5,546 nucleotides of DNA from an uncultured Peptococcaceae bacterium (GCA_902462325.1 CABQBF010000163.1:1-5546); one strand, 5' to 3'. Numbered from the stretch's first letter, positions 1-5,189 are shown. A program made the numbers and translations. The notes: generated by a model from the sequence alone, not told the origin.

Positions 1-1
1 G

Positions 2-1270
2 CTGGTGATGATTGTAGGAATGGCAGATACACTGGTGGTCAGCTATGCCGGAGAAGCGGCGGTATCCGGTGTTTCTCTGGTGAATCAGTTTAATACCATT
101 TTTATTTATCTGTTTACAGCACTGGCGTCCGGAGGCGCAGTTGTAATTAGCCAGTATATCGGCAGAAAGGTAAATGATGACGCCGGAGAATCTGCCAGTC
201 AGCTTCTATCATTCTCTACGACTTTTTCCATACTGGTCGCAGTGCTGGTTCTGATTGGGAACGAGAGAATGCTTCGTATGATGTTCGGCAAGGTGGAAAA
301 TTCTGTGATGGAGGCTTGTATTACATATCTTAGAGTTTCTGCGTATTCCTACCCGGCATTGGCAGTTTACAACTCCGGCGCTGCCTTGTTCCGCAGCATG
401 GGAAAAACCAGCGTGACCATGTATCTGTCGGTGGCGTCCAATATCATCAATGTTATTGGGAATCTAATTGGTGTATTTGTATTCCATGCAGGTGTTGCAG
501 GTGTCGCCTACCCTTCTCTCATTGCCCGAACGTTTTCAGCCGTGGTGATTACGGTACTTTGTTTTCAGAGAAAAAATGAAGTGTTCTATCGCTGCAAGTG
601 GATTTTTCAGTGGAATGGGGATTTTATGAAACAAATTCTAAGAATTGCCCTTCCGAATGGAATGGAAAATGGTATTTTCCAGTTGATAAAAGTGGCATTA
701 AGCAGTATGGTTGCCCTTTTTGGAACATATCAGATTGCGGCGAATGGCGTTGCACAAAGCATCTGGTCGCTGGCTGCTCTGGCGGGAGTCGCTATGGGGC
801 CTATATTTATTACAGTAATTGGACAGTGCATGGGAAATGGGGATACAAAGACCGCGGACGATTATTTTAGGAAATTGACAAGGATTACCCTTTTGCTTTC
901 GTCGGCATGGAATCTTCTGATTTTTCTTCTGACCCCACTATTTGTGAGATTTTATGCTTTGGAACCGGAAACAAAACAGCTTGTGATCCTGCTGGTTCTG
1001 ATTCATAACCTGTTCAATGCCGTAGCCTATCCCTTCTCCGGTGCGCTCAGCAACGGCCTGCGGGCAGCAGGTGATGTGAAATTTACCATGTATGTTTCGG
1101 TTATATCCACGGTAGCGGTGCGTCTGATGCTGTCCTGGGTTTTCGGAATTGTCCTGCAAATGGGCGTGATCGGAATTGCCATTGCAATGGTCTGTGACTG
1201 GAGCCTGCGGGCAGTCATTTTCTTTTGGCGGCAGAAATCCGGAAAGTGGAAGGTATTTCGGGTGATATAA
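2..1270 (+). CDS. MATE family efflux transporter, 5' end cut by window edge
   Basis: Multidrug and toxin extrusion (MATE) pumps are inner-membrane antiporters that export organic cations, drugs or metabolites using a Na+ or H+ gradient. The reading frame is open from the first bases, and the visible 422 residues begin inside what is normally the first membrane segment (VGMADTLVVSYAGEAAVSGV), so roughly 20-40 N-terminal residues lie outside the window. About eleven hydrophobic segments follow. The two MatE halves are visible: the first up to the charged loop around residues 188-210 (counted from the GTG at 5), the second starting at ILRIALPNGMENG. Family-like pieces include ALFRSMGK (127-134) and GALSNGLRAAGD (346-357), which occupy matching places in the two halves. 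The gene ends in TAA 50 nt before the flavodoxin gene with no terminator between, so the two are probably co-transcribed. The GTG/ATG at 5/8 is internal, not a real start. Family is secure, substrate unknown. Confidence 0.93.
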   Translation: MVMIVGMADTLVVSYAGEAAVSGVSLVNQFNTIFIYLFTALASGGAVVISQYIGRKVNDDAGESASQLLSFSTTFSILVAVLVLIGNERMLRMMFGKVENSVMEACITYLRVSAYSYPALAVYNSGAALFRSMGKTSVTMYLSVASNIINVIGNLIGVFVFHAGVAGVAYPSLIARTFSAVVITVLCFQRKNEVFYRCKWIFQWNGDFMKQILRIALPNGMENGIFQLIKVALSSMVALFGTYQIAANGVAQSIWSLAALAGVAMGPIFITVIGQCMGNGDTKTADDYFRKLTRITLLLSSAWNLLIFLLTPLFVRFYALEPETKQLVILLVLIHNLFNAVAYPFSGALSNGLRAAGDVKFTMYVSVISTVAVRLMLSWVFGIVLQMGVIGIAIAMVCDWSLRAVIFFWRQKSGKWKVFRVI

Positions 1271-1320
1271 ATTCGTTTATCATAATAAGTTCAATAACAA
1301 AATTTACGGAGGTATTGATT

Positions 1321-1797
1321 ATGAGCAAGAAAATGTTAGTGGCATATTTTTCAGCAAGCGGTGTGACCGCAAAAGCTGCGCGGAAACTTTCTGAGGCAGT
1401 TGGGGCAGACCTGTACGAGATCAAACCGGAGGTTCCTTACAGCAGGGCGGACCTAGACTGGACAAATAAGAAAAGCCGCAGCAGCGTGGAAATGAATGAT
1501 ACGGCATTCCGCCCTGTGATTGCAGGGAAAATGGAGGGTATGGAGCAGTACGATGTGGTATTTGTCGGTTTCCCTATCTGGTGGTATGTTGCCCCGATGA
1601 TTATCAACACTTTTCTGGAAAGCTATGATTTCTCCGGCAAAACCATCGTTCCATTTGCCACTTCCGGAGGCAGCGGCATGGGAAAGACAAATGAAAGGCT
1701 TGCGCCAAGCTGCCCCGGCGCGACGTTGCTGAAAGGGAAAATGCTGAATGGTCCCTTGGATCAAGAAGAACTGAAAGCATGGGTAGACCGTTTGTAA
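1321..1797 (+). CDS. Small flavodoxin family protein
   Basis: A 158-residue, single-domain, cytoplasmic flavodoxin-like protein expected to bind FMN and carry electrons or reduce small electrophiles such as quinones. The first strand KKMLVAYFSASG runs into the FMN-phosphate loop SASGVTAKAA (11-20), which fits the SxTGxTxxxA pattern with Ser in place of the first Thr. GFPIWWYVAP (83-92) and ATSGGSGMG (113-121) match the two loops that flank the isoalloxazine ring in this group. The length is normal for the short flavodoxins common in clostridia. The ATG at 1321 was chosen because a clear SD (ACGGAGG) lies about 8 nt upstream and the protein then begins with the first beta strand; an in-frame ATG at 1225 lies inside the MATE gene and would add a non-homologous tail. 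It probably acts with the dehydrogenase and cupin genes downstream. Its electron donor and substrate are unknown. Confidence 0.93.
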   Translation: MSKKMLVAYFSASGVTAKAARKLSEAVGADLYEIKPEVPYSRADLDWTNKKSRSSVEMNDTAFRPVIAGKMEGMEQYDVVFVGFPIWWYVAPMIINTFLESYDFSGKTIVPFATSGGSGMGKTNERLAPSCPGATLLKGKMLNGPLDQEELKAWVDRL

Positions 1798-1891
1798 GCC
1801 GGATGTGTATCACGCTAATTTATCAGAATCGCAGGAAACGATTATAGAACGGTTAGAAGAAATTGGTTATCGAAGGGAGAAATACAGATGA
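1787..1891 (+). pseudogene. Possible orphan C-terminal coding remnant (weak)
   Basis: The 90-nt gap between the flavodoxin and cupin genes contains an open frame of about 34 codons, bounded upstream by TAG at 1784-1786 and ending in TGA at 1889-1891, which overlaps the cupin ATG. The translation reads like the tail of a soluble protein, with a charged amphipathic stretch (ESQETIIERLEEIGYRREK). It has no start codon with an SD. Its last codons also contain the cupin gene's purine-rich SD, which alone biases the residues to Arg, Glu and Lys. An open run of this length arises by chance roughly one time in five, so the remnant reading is tentative. I do not recognise a family. Confidence 0.2.
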
Positions 1892-2292
1892 CAAAAAATG
1901 AATTTGTTCAAATCTTCCCGTTGGGGGAGAAAAATGAATCTTATGAACAGTATTTTATCGGACAGAGCTATCTGTCCATGCTGACCACTGAAAGGGTTGG
2001 AATCGCCAATGTAACCTTTGAGCCGGGATGCCGGAATAACTGGCATATTCATCACAAAGGCGGACAGGTTCTGCTCTGTACTGCCGGACGCGGATATTAT
2101 CAGGAATGGGGCAAGCCCGCTCAGGAGATGAAGCCCGGTGATGTCATCAATATTCCGCCGGAAGTGAAACATTGGCATGGTGCAGCGCCTGATAGTTGGT
2201 TTTCCCATCTGGCGGTGGAGGTTCCGGCAGATGGGAGCTCCAATGAATGGCTGGAACCGGTGGATGATCAGGAATACAGCAGATTAAAGTAA
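1888..2292 (+). CDS. Small single-domain cupin protein
   Basis: A 134-residue cytoplasmic protein with one conserved cupin barrel. Motif 1 is seen as H53-x-H55 followed by Q60 and G67 (WHIHHKGGQ); motif 2 as G84, P90 and H95 (GDVINIPPEVKHWHGA). H53, H55, Q60 and H95 are the expected metal ligands. The usual Glu of motif 1 is replaced by Gln, a substitution I recall as common in the small cupins that sit beside or are fused to carboxymuconolactone decarboxylases, which is exactly the neighbour here. Function in this group is poorly defined; metal-dependent isomerase, hydrolase or dioxygenase-like chemistry on a small oxo compound is possible. The start at 1888 has an SD (GAAGGGAG) at good spacing, and the next gene starts 12 nt after the stop, indicating translational coupling. 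The fold is secure, the reaction is not. Confidence 0.92.
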   Translation: MTKNEFVQIFPLGEKNESYEQYFIGQSYLSMLTTERVGIANVTFEPGCRNNWHIHHKGGQVLLCTAGRGYYQEWGKPAQEMKPGDVINIPPEVKHWHGAAPDSWFSHLAVEVPADGSSNEWLEPVDDQEYSRLK

Positions 2293-2303
2293 GGAGGTAA
2301 GCC

Positions 2304-2618
2304 ATGAAAAAGGTAACAGCGGGCAAAAATGCCTTGGGTGATTTCGCACCAAAATTTGCGGAACTGAATGATGATGTGCTGTTTGGAGAAGTTTGGTCGC
2401 GGGAGGATAAGCTCTCCGCAAGAGACAGAAGCATTGTCACGGTAACAGCGCTTATGGCAAGCGGCGTGCTTGATAGCTCTCTTGCTTTCCATATCGGAGA
2501 AGCAAAAAAGAACGGCGTCACCAAAGAGGAAATGGCAGAAATTCTGACCCATGCTGCCTTTTATGCAGGATGGCCGAAAGCATGGGCAGCGTTTCGGATA
2601 GCAAAAGAGATTTACTAG
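2304..2618 (+). CDS. Carboxymuconolactone decarboxylase (CMD) family protein
   Basis: A 104-residue, all-helical protein of the CMD/AhpD superfamily. The central block LSARDRSIVTVTALMASGV (37-55), then the histidine helix AFHIGEAKKNGVTKEEM (61-77) and HAAFYAGWPKAWAAF (83-97), matches the gamma-carboxymuconolactone decarboxylase-like subgroup. There is no cysteine at all, so it lacks the CxxC pair of AhpD-type peroxidases and cannot act as a thiol peroxidase of that kind. Members annotated as decarboxylases often occur outside aromatic catabolism, and no other beta-ketoadipate pathway gene is seen here, so the name gives the family only. The SD (TAAGGAGG) is strong and 7 nt from the ATG. The cupin upstream and the dehydrogenase 18 nt downstream make it the middle of a tight operon. 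In Bacillus subtilis a CMD-like gene (yraC) lies with an alcohol dehydrogenase in the aldehyde-responsive AdhR locus, a similar pairing. Confidence 0.92.
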   Translation: MKKVTAGKNALGDFAPKFAELNDDVLFGEVWSREDKLSARDRSIVTVTALMASGVLDSSLAFHIGEAKKNGVTKEEMAEILTHAAFYAGWPKAWAAFRIAKEIY

Positions 2619-2636
2619 GATTAAGGAGAAAAAATC

Positions 2637-3803
2637 ATGTTAGGAAATTTTGAGTATTCAAATCCAACGAAGCTTTATTTTGGAGAAGATTCACTTTGTT
2701 CTTTGAACAAGGAGCTTCCGAAATATGGGAAAACCGTTCAGTTGATTTACGGTGGCGGCTCCATCAAGAAAAATGGAATTTATGATCAGGTCATGGAGTT
2801 GTTAAAGGCGAATGGCAAGATAGTTATTGAGGATGGCGGCGTAATGCCGAATCCCACCGTAGAGAAACTGAGGGAAGGCATTCAGATTGCCAGAGAGAAC
2901 CATGTGGATTTTCTGCTGGCGGTAGGCGGCGGCTCCTGCTGCGACTATGCCAAGGCGGTTTCCGTGTCGGTTCACTGTGCGGAAGATCCGTGGGAAAAGT
3001 ATTACATCCGTTTTGAAGAACCGGACTGTGAGATCGTCCCTGTTGGCTGTGTACTGACAATGGTGGGAACCGGCAGCGAGATGAACGGCGGCGCGGTGAT
3101 TACCAATCATGATCAAAAGCTGAAAATCGGTCATGTGTTTGGAGAACAGGTGATGCCGAAGTTTGCGATCCTGAACCCGAAATTCACCTTTACCCTGCCG
3201 AAGCGGCAGATGACAGCGGGTATCTATGATATTTTTAACCACATCTGTGAGCAGTATTTTTCCGGCGAGGATGACAATACCAGCGATTATATCAGCGAGG
3301 CGCTGATGAAATCGGTGGTTCACAGCTCCCGGATCGTCATTCGGAATCCGGAGGATTATGAGGCAAGGTCAAATATCATGTGGGCGGCAACCTGGGCGCT
3401 GAACACGCTTGTTTCCAGGGGAAAAAGCACCGACTGGATGGTTCATATGCTGGGGCAGTCCGTAGGCGCATACACGAATGCAACGCACGGGATGACGCTC
3501 TCTGCGGTATCGTTGCCTTATTATCGGTACATCATGCCCTATGGCCTTGAAAAGTTCTGTCGTTTTGCGGTGAACGTGTGGGGAGTTGACGCAAGAGGAA
3601 AATCCGAGGAACAGACTGCCGAGGAAGGTCTTTCCTGCCTGGAAGGCTGGATGAAAGAACTGGGCCTTGTGATGCATCTTGGCGAGCTGGGAGCAACAGA
3701 AGAAATGCTGGACGGTATTGCAGGCGGAACACTTATTATGGAGGGCGGCTATAAGGTGCTGACTCGTGATGAAGTGCTGGATATTCTGAAAGCCAGCTTA
3801 TAA
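2637..3803 (+). CDS. Iron-containing alcohol dehydrogenase, BdhA/YqhD-like
   Basis: A complete 388-residue group III alcohol dehydrogenase, expected to reduce aldehydes to alcohols in the cytoplasm. The N-terminal Rossmann-like domain has YGGGSIKKNG (38-47), typical of the NADPH-preferring BdhA/YqhD branch, then GGGSCCDYAKA (97-107) and GTGSEMN (144-150) for the dinucleotide. The C-terminal helical domain carries the full metal set: D198 and H202 (DIFNH), H270 (DWMVHMLG) and H284 (ATHGMTL), with the 14-residue spacing of the last two as in the family. A divalent metal, Fe or Zn, is therefore expected. YqhD-like enzymes act on short- and medium-chain aldehydes and on toxic carbonyls such as methylglyoxal or acrolein; the exact substrate here is not readable. 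The ATG at 2637 has an SD (TAAGGAG) about 9 nt upstream. It is the last gene of the cluster; no terminator is visible after it. Confidence 0.96.
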   Translation: MLGNFEYSNPTKLYFGEDSLCSLNKELPKYGKTVQLIYGGGSIKKNGIYDQVMELLKANGKIVIEDGGVMPNPTVEKLREGIQIARENHVDFLLAVGGGSCCDYAKAVSVSVHCAEDPWEKYYIRFEEPDCEIVPVGCVLTMVGTGSEMNGGAVITNHDQKLKIGHVFGEQVMPKFAILNPKFTFTLPKRQMTAGIYDIFNHICEQYFSGEDDNTSDYISEALMKSVVHSSRIVIRNPEDYEARSNIMWAATWALNTLVSRGKSTDWMVHMLGQSVGAYTNATHGMTLSAVSLPYYRYIMPYGLEKFCRFAVNVWGVDARGKSEEQTAEEGLSCLEGWMKELGLVMHLGELGATEEMLDGIAGGTLIMEGGYKVLTRDEVLDILKASL

Positions 3804-3812
3804 ATGTATAAT
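3784..3812 (+). promoter_or_regulatory. Possible promoter for the winged-helix regulator
   Basis: A perfect -10 hexamer TATAAT lies at 3807-3812, a few bases after the dehydrogenase stop. At 17-nt spacing the -35 position (3784-3789) reads TTCTGA, which matches only three of six consensus bases. Transcription would start near 3819, just before the GGAGG at 3825-3829. This would give the regulator its own transcript besides read-through from the operon. The weak -35 keeps confidence low. Confidence 0.35.
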
Positions 3813-3824
3813 GATAGAGATTTT

Positions 3825-3848
3825 GGAGGTGATGTTATGGGAAATTAG
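3825..3848 (+). other. Strong SD and ATG leading to a three-codon ORF; frameshifted start of the regulator
   Basis: GGAGGTG at 3825-3831 stands at ideal distance before ATG 3837-3839, but that ATG reads Met-Gly-Asn and then TAG (3846-3848). In the -1 frame the codons continue without a stop from 3833 into the downstream winged-helix gene, giving Gly-Lys-Leu-Ala-Val-Leu-Asp-Ile-Ser. One extra A in the GGAAAT run would make a normal start, MGKLAVLDIS. The bases GGGAAAT (3839-3845) also fit the X-XXY-YYZ pattern of -1 slippery sites, with a stop codon directly after. A one-base deletion or sequence error is the simplest reading. Confidence 0.6.
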
Positions 3849-3853
3849 CAGTA

Positions 3854-4345
3854 TTGGACATATCTGAGAATGGCCGGCAAATTGGTGAAAAACTGTTTGT
3901 CCTATTGGATGACATCCAGCGAAAAGAATTAACGAAATATGTTTTGGAATGGAAAAATCACTCTTCAATAGATGTCCATCCTATAGGCGTCATCCCACAA
4001 GCACCAATTCGGCAAACTGTAGGATCATCATCCTTGACCGAAATCCAAATAGATGATTTGTACTTCTGCTTGGAAGAACGGAAGGTGCTCGTCCGTGGGC
4101 GGGAAATCCCCCTGACCGCCAGGGAATTTAATGCGTTTCAGCTTCTAATTACCAACCGCAGACATGTTATGACATTTGAAATGATTACCGACCATATATG
4201 GGGATATGACTATGACTCAGTTGAAAATATGCTCGACGCAATCCATAACATTATGAGCCGTATCAAACAAAAACTGAGAGTCGAACCGGATATTCCCGAA
4301 TATGTCAGTAGCGTCCGGGGCGTTGGGTACAAATTCAATAAATAA
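3854..4345 (+). CDS. OmpR/PhoB-type winged-helix regulator without receiver domain; start disrupted
   Basis: Counted from the TTG at 3854 the product has 163 residues. Residues 68-163 form a complete OmpR/PhoB C-terminal DNA-binding domain: LTAREFNAFQLL (87-98), then the recognition-helix region VENMLDAIHNIMSRIKQKL (123-141), and the closing wing VRGVGYKF (154-161). Full response regulators are about 230 residues with an Asp-containing receiver domain. Here the front is only about 66 residues, helical and charged (LLDDIQRKELTKYVLEW), and does not look like a receiver, so phosphorylation control is unlikely. The TTG has no good SD. The real start was probably the ATG at 3837, now out of frame by one base, so the gene may be a pseudogene, poorly translated, or an artefact of sequencing. 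The body is intact with no further stops, which argues for recent loss or an error. It may regulate the upstream cluster or the mobile element; no operator was recognised. Confidence 0.8.
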   Translation: MDISENGRQIGEKLFVLLDDIQRKELTKYVLEWKNHSSIDVHPIGVIPQAPIRQTVGSSSLTEIQIDDLYFCLEERKVLVRGREIPLTAREFNAFQLLITNRRHVMTFEMITDHIWGYDYDSVENMLDAIHNIMSRIKQKLRVEPDIPEYVSSVRGVGYKFNK

Positions 4346-4350
4346 TCTGC

Positions 4351-4393
4351 CAGAGAGGCTGTTTGTGTCTGAAAAGTCACAGCAGCCTCTCTG
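4351..4393 (+). terminator. Probable intrinsic terminator after the regulator
   Basis: CAGAGAGGCTG (4351-4361) and CAGCCTCTCTG (4383-4393) form a perfect 11-bp inverted repeat starting 6 nt after the regulator's stop codon. The 21-nt loop can pair further (TGTG 4364-4367 with CACA 4378-4381). The 3' side continues TTTGCATAAATTTT, which is T-rich but interrupted, so termination may be partial. The reverse strand lacks a good U-run because the region before the stem is AATAATCTGC. It separates the left gene cluster from the mobile-element module. Confidence 0.75.
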
Positions 4394-4498
4394 TTTGCAT
4401 AAATTTTAACTTAAATTTGTCTTAGACCACTAACTTTTGCTCCAAAAATGAAATGTATAGTGAGGGGATATTTTGACTGTCAGGAAGGAGGTGTACAT
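4394..4498 (+). promoter_or_regulatory. Leader of the cysteine-rich gene, with weak promoter candidates and strong SD
   Basis: After the terminator, AT-rich DNA includes the near-palindromic stretch AAATTTTAACTTAAATTT (4401-4418). Two weak promoter readings exist: a -10 TATAGT at 4456-4461 without a convincing -35, and TTGACT (4473-4478) with CATATT (4496-4501) at 17-nt spacing. The second overlaps the SD AAGGAGGTG (4485-4493) and would give a nearly leaderless message for an ATG at 4511. Neither is strong. The SD itself is clear. Confidence 0.3.
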
Positions 4499-4510
4499 AT
4501 TCAAAATAAG

Positions 4511-4882
4511 ATGCCTGTCATGAACTACCAGCAATACCGCCGGGCGAGAAAGCTGGTACATGAATGCTGCAACTATGACAACGGCAACTGCATCGCGTTG
4601 GACGATGGAGAGGAATGTATCTGCGTGCAGAGCATTTCCTATTCCCTGTTATGCAAATGGTTCCGCACTGCTGTCCTCCCTTTGGACAAGCAGATGGAAA
4701 CGGCGCTGCTGTTCCGGGAGGATATGAAACGATGTGCGGTCTGCGGCCAACCATTTCTTCCCGGTTCCAACCGGGCGAAATACTGCAAACCCTGTGCGGC
4801 GAAGGTTCACCGAAAACAGAAAAATGCCAGCAGCCGGAAAAGGAGGCTCCTATGCGGACAATTAGAAGCGAAAACACCTTGA
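4511..4882 (+). CDS. Cysteine-rich VLP domain protein of ICE type
   Basis: From the ATG at 4511 the product has 123 residues with eleven cysteines. The first part (QYRRARKLVHECCNYDNGNC, 8-27) leads to LDDGEECICVQSISYSLLCKWF (30-51) and the hallmark AVLP (54-57). The second part has CAVC (75-78) and CKPC (92-95), a probable zinc ribbon, and ends in a basic tail (KVHRKQKNASSRKRR). This matches the cysteine-rich VLP domain proteins encoded next to repA in Tn1549-like conjugative elements; their function is unknown, and the zinc and basic features suggest nucleic-acid binding. The start is uncertain. ATG 4448 has no SD; ATG 4511 lies 19 nt after the GGAGG at 4487-4491, too far; the only codon at ideal distance (7 nt) is an in-frame ATT at 4499, which would add four residues. 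ATG 4520 is also possible. ATG 4511 was chosen by resemblance to remembered family N-termini. Confidence 0.85.
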   Translation: MPVMNYQQYRRARKLVHECCNYDNGNCIALDDGEECICVQSISYSLLCKWFRTAVLPLDKQMETALLFREDMKRCAVCGQPFLPGSNRAKYCKPCAAKVHRKQKNASSRKRRLLCGQLEAKTP

Positions 4883-4926
4883 TTTTACTGGTGTTTCAAA
4901 CGTCTGTCACCGGGAGGGTGGGATAA
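4852..4926 (+). CDS. Possible 24-codon small protein overlapping the cysteine-rich gene
   Basis: The ATG at 4852 follows AAAAGGAGG (4837-4845) with 6 nt spacing, one of the best SD sites in the window, and starts a 24-residue product (MRTIRSENTLILLVFQTSVT then GRVG) ending in TAA at 4924-4926. It overlaps the 3' end of the cysteine-rich gene by 31 nt in another frame. The middle, TLILLVF, is hydrophobic but too short for a sure membrane helix. The SD lies in Arg/Lys codons (RKRR) of the overlapping gene, which naturally gives AGGAGG, so it may be chance. It could also be a leader peptide for the structured region downstream. I do not recognise it. Confidence 0.35.
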   Translation: MRTIRSENTLILLVFQTSVTGRVG

Positions 4927-5160
4927 ATCCCCTCTATATCCCCAAAGCGCCTTCTTAACTGTCCGCAGCGATTAAAATACCTAAACGGGATTTTCCCCAA
5001 CAGGTGCGGCGGCAAATATGGCTAATTCTCAGCAGATCAGGATTGCCGCCTAAACGGGATTATCCAGGATTGGATTTTCAGAGACTGGATAAGCTGACGC
5101 TCAGCACCGCCCAAATCCCGTATCTCCGGCGCTGGATTTCCTGCCGCCCATGACCGCCCC
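4920..5160. repeat. Repeat-rich non-coding region upstream of repA
   Basis: The 326 nt between the small ORF and repA hold no convincing gene but dense repeats. CTAAACGGGATTnTCC occurs at 4981-4996 and 5050-5065, each followed about 30 nt later by CTCAGCA (5028-5034 and 5100-5106), so an imperfect unit of about 70 bp seems repeated. The core GGGATT(T) occurs four times, at 4925-4931 (reverse), 4987-4993 and 5056-5061 (forward) and 5113-5119 (reverse), spaced 57-69 nt. Inverted pairs are GGCGGCAA 5008-5015 with TTGCCGCC 5043-5050, TTATCCAG 5060-5067 with CTGGATAA 5085-5092, and the hairpin GCTGA-CGC-TCAGC at 5093-5105. TGCCGCC recurs at 5142-5148. A replication or transfer origin, or a structured leader controlling repA, would fit. 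No experiment or family match supports one choice. Confidence 0.6.
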
Positions 5161-5189
5161 AATTTAGACAGAAATTAAATAACAATAAG

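Noticed and set aside
1271..1320. Possible promoter in the AT-rich gap before the flavodoxin gene
   Set aside because: No pair of -35 and -10 hexamers at normal spacing was found; the gap is only 50 nt, so read-through from the MATE gene is simpler.
2304..2618. AhpD-like peroxidase function for the CMD family protein
   Set aside because: The protein has no cysteine, so the CxxC active site is absent.
2802..3323. Long reverse-strand open frame of 173 codons inside the alcohol dehydrogenase gene
   Set aside because: It lies opposite a complete enzyme with all motifs, has no recognisable domain, and is rich in Arg, His and Gln as expected of a shadow frame.
4448..4510. Extra N-terminal 21 residues of the cysteine-rich protein from ATG 4448
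   Set aside because: There is no SD before this ATG, and the strong SD of the gene would then lie inside the coding sequence, reading as ordinary codons with no family resemblance.
4615..4851. Long upstream part of the open frame that ends at 4926
   Set aside because: It overlaps the cysteine-rich gene entirely and has no SD or family features; only the short piece from ATG 4852 has an SD.
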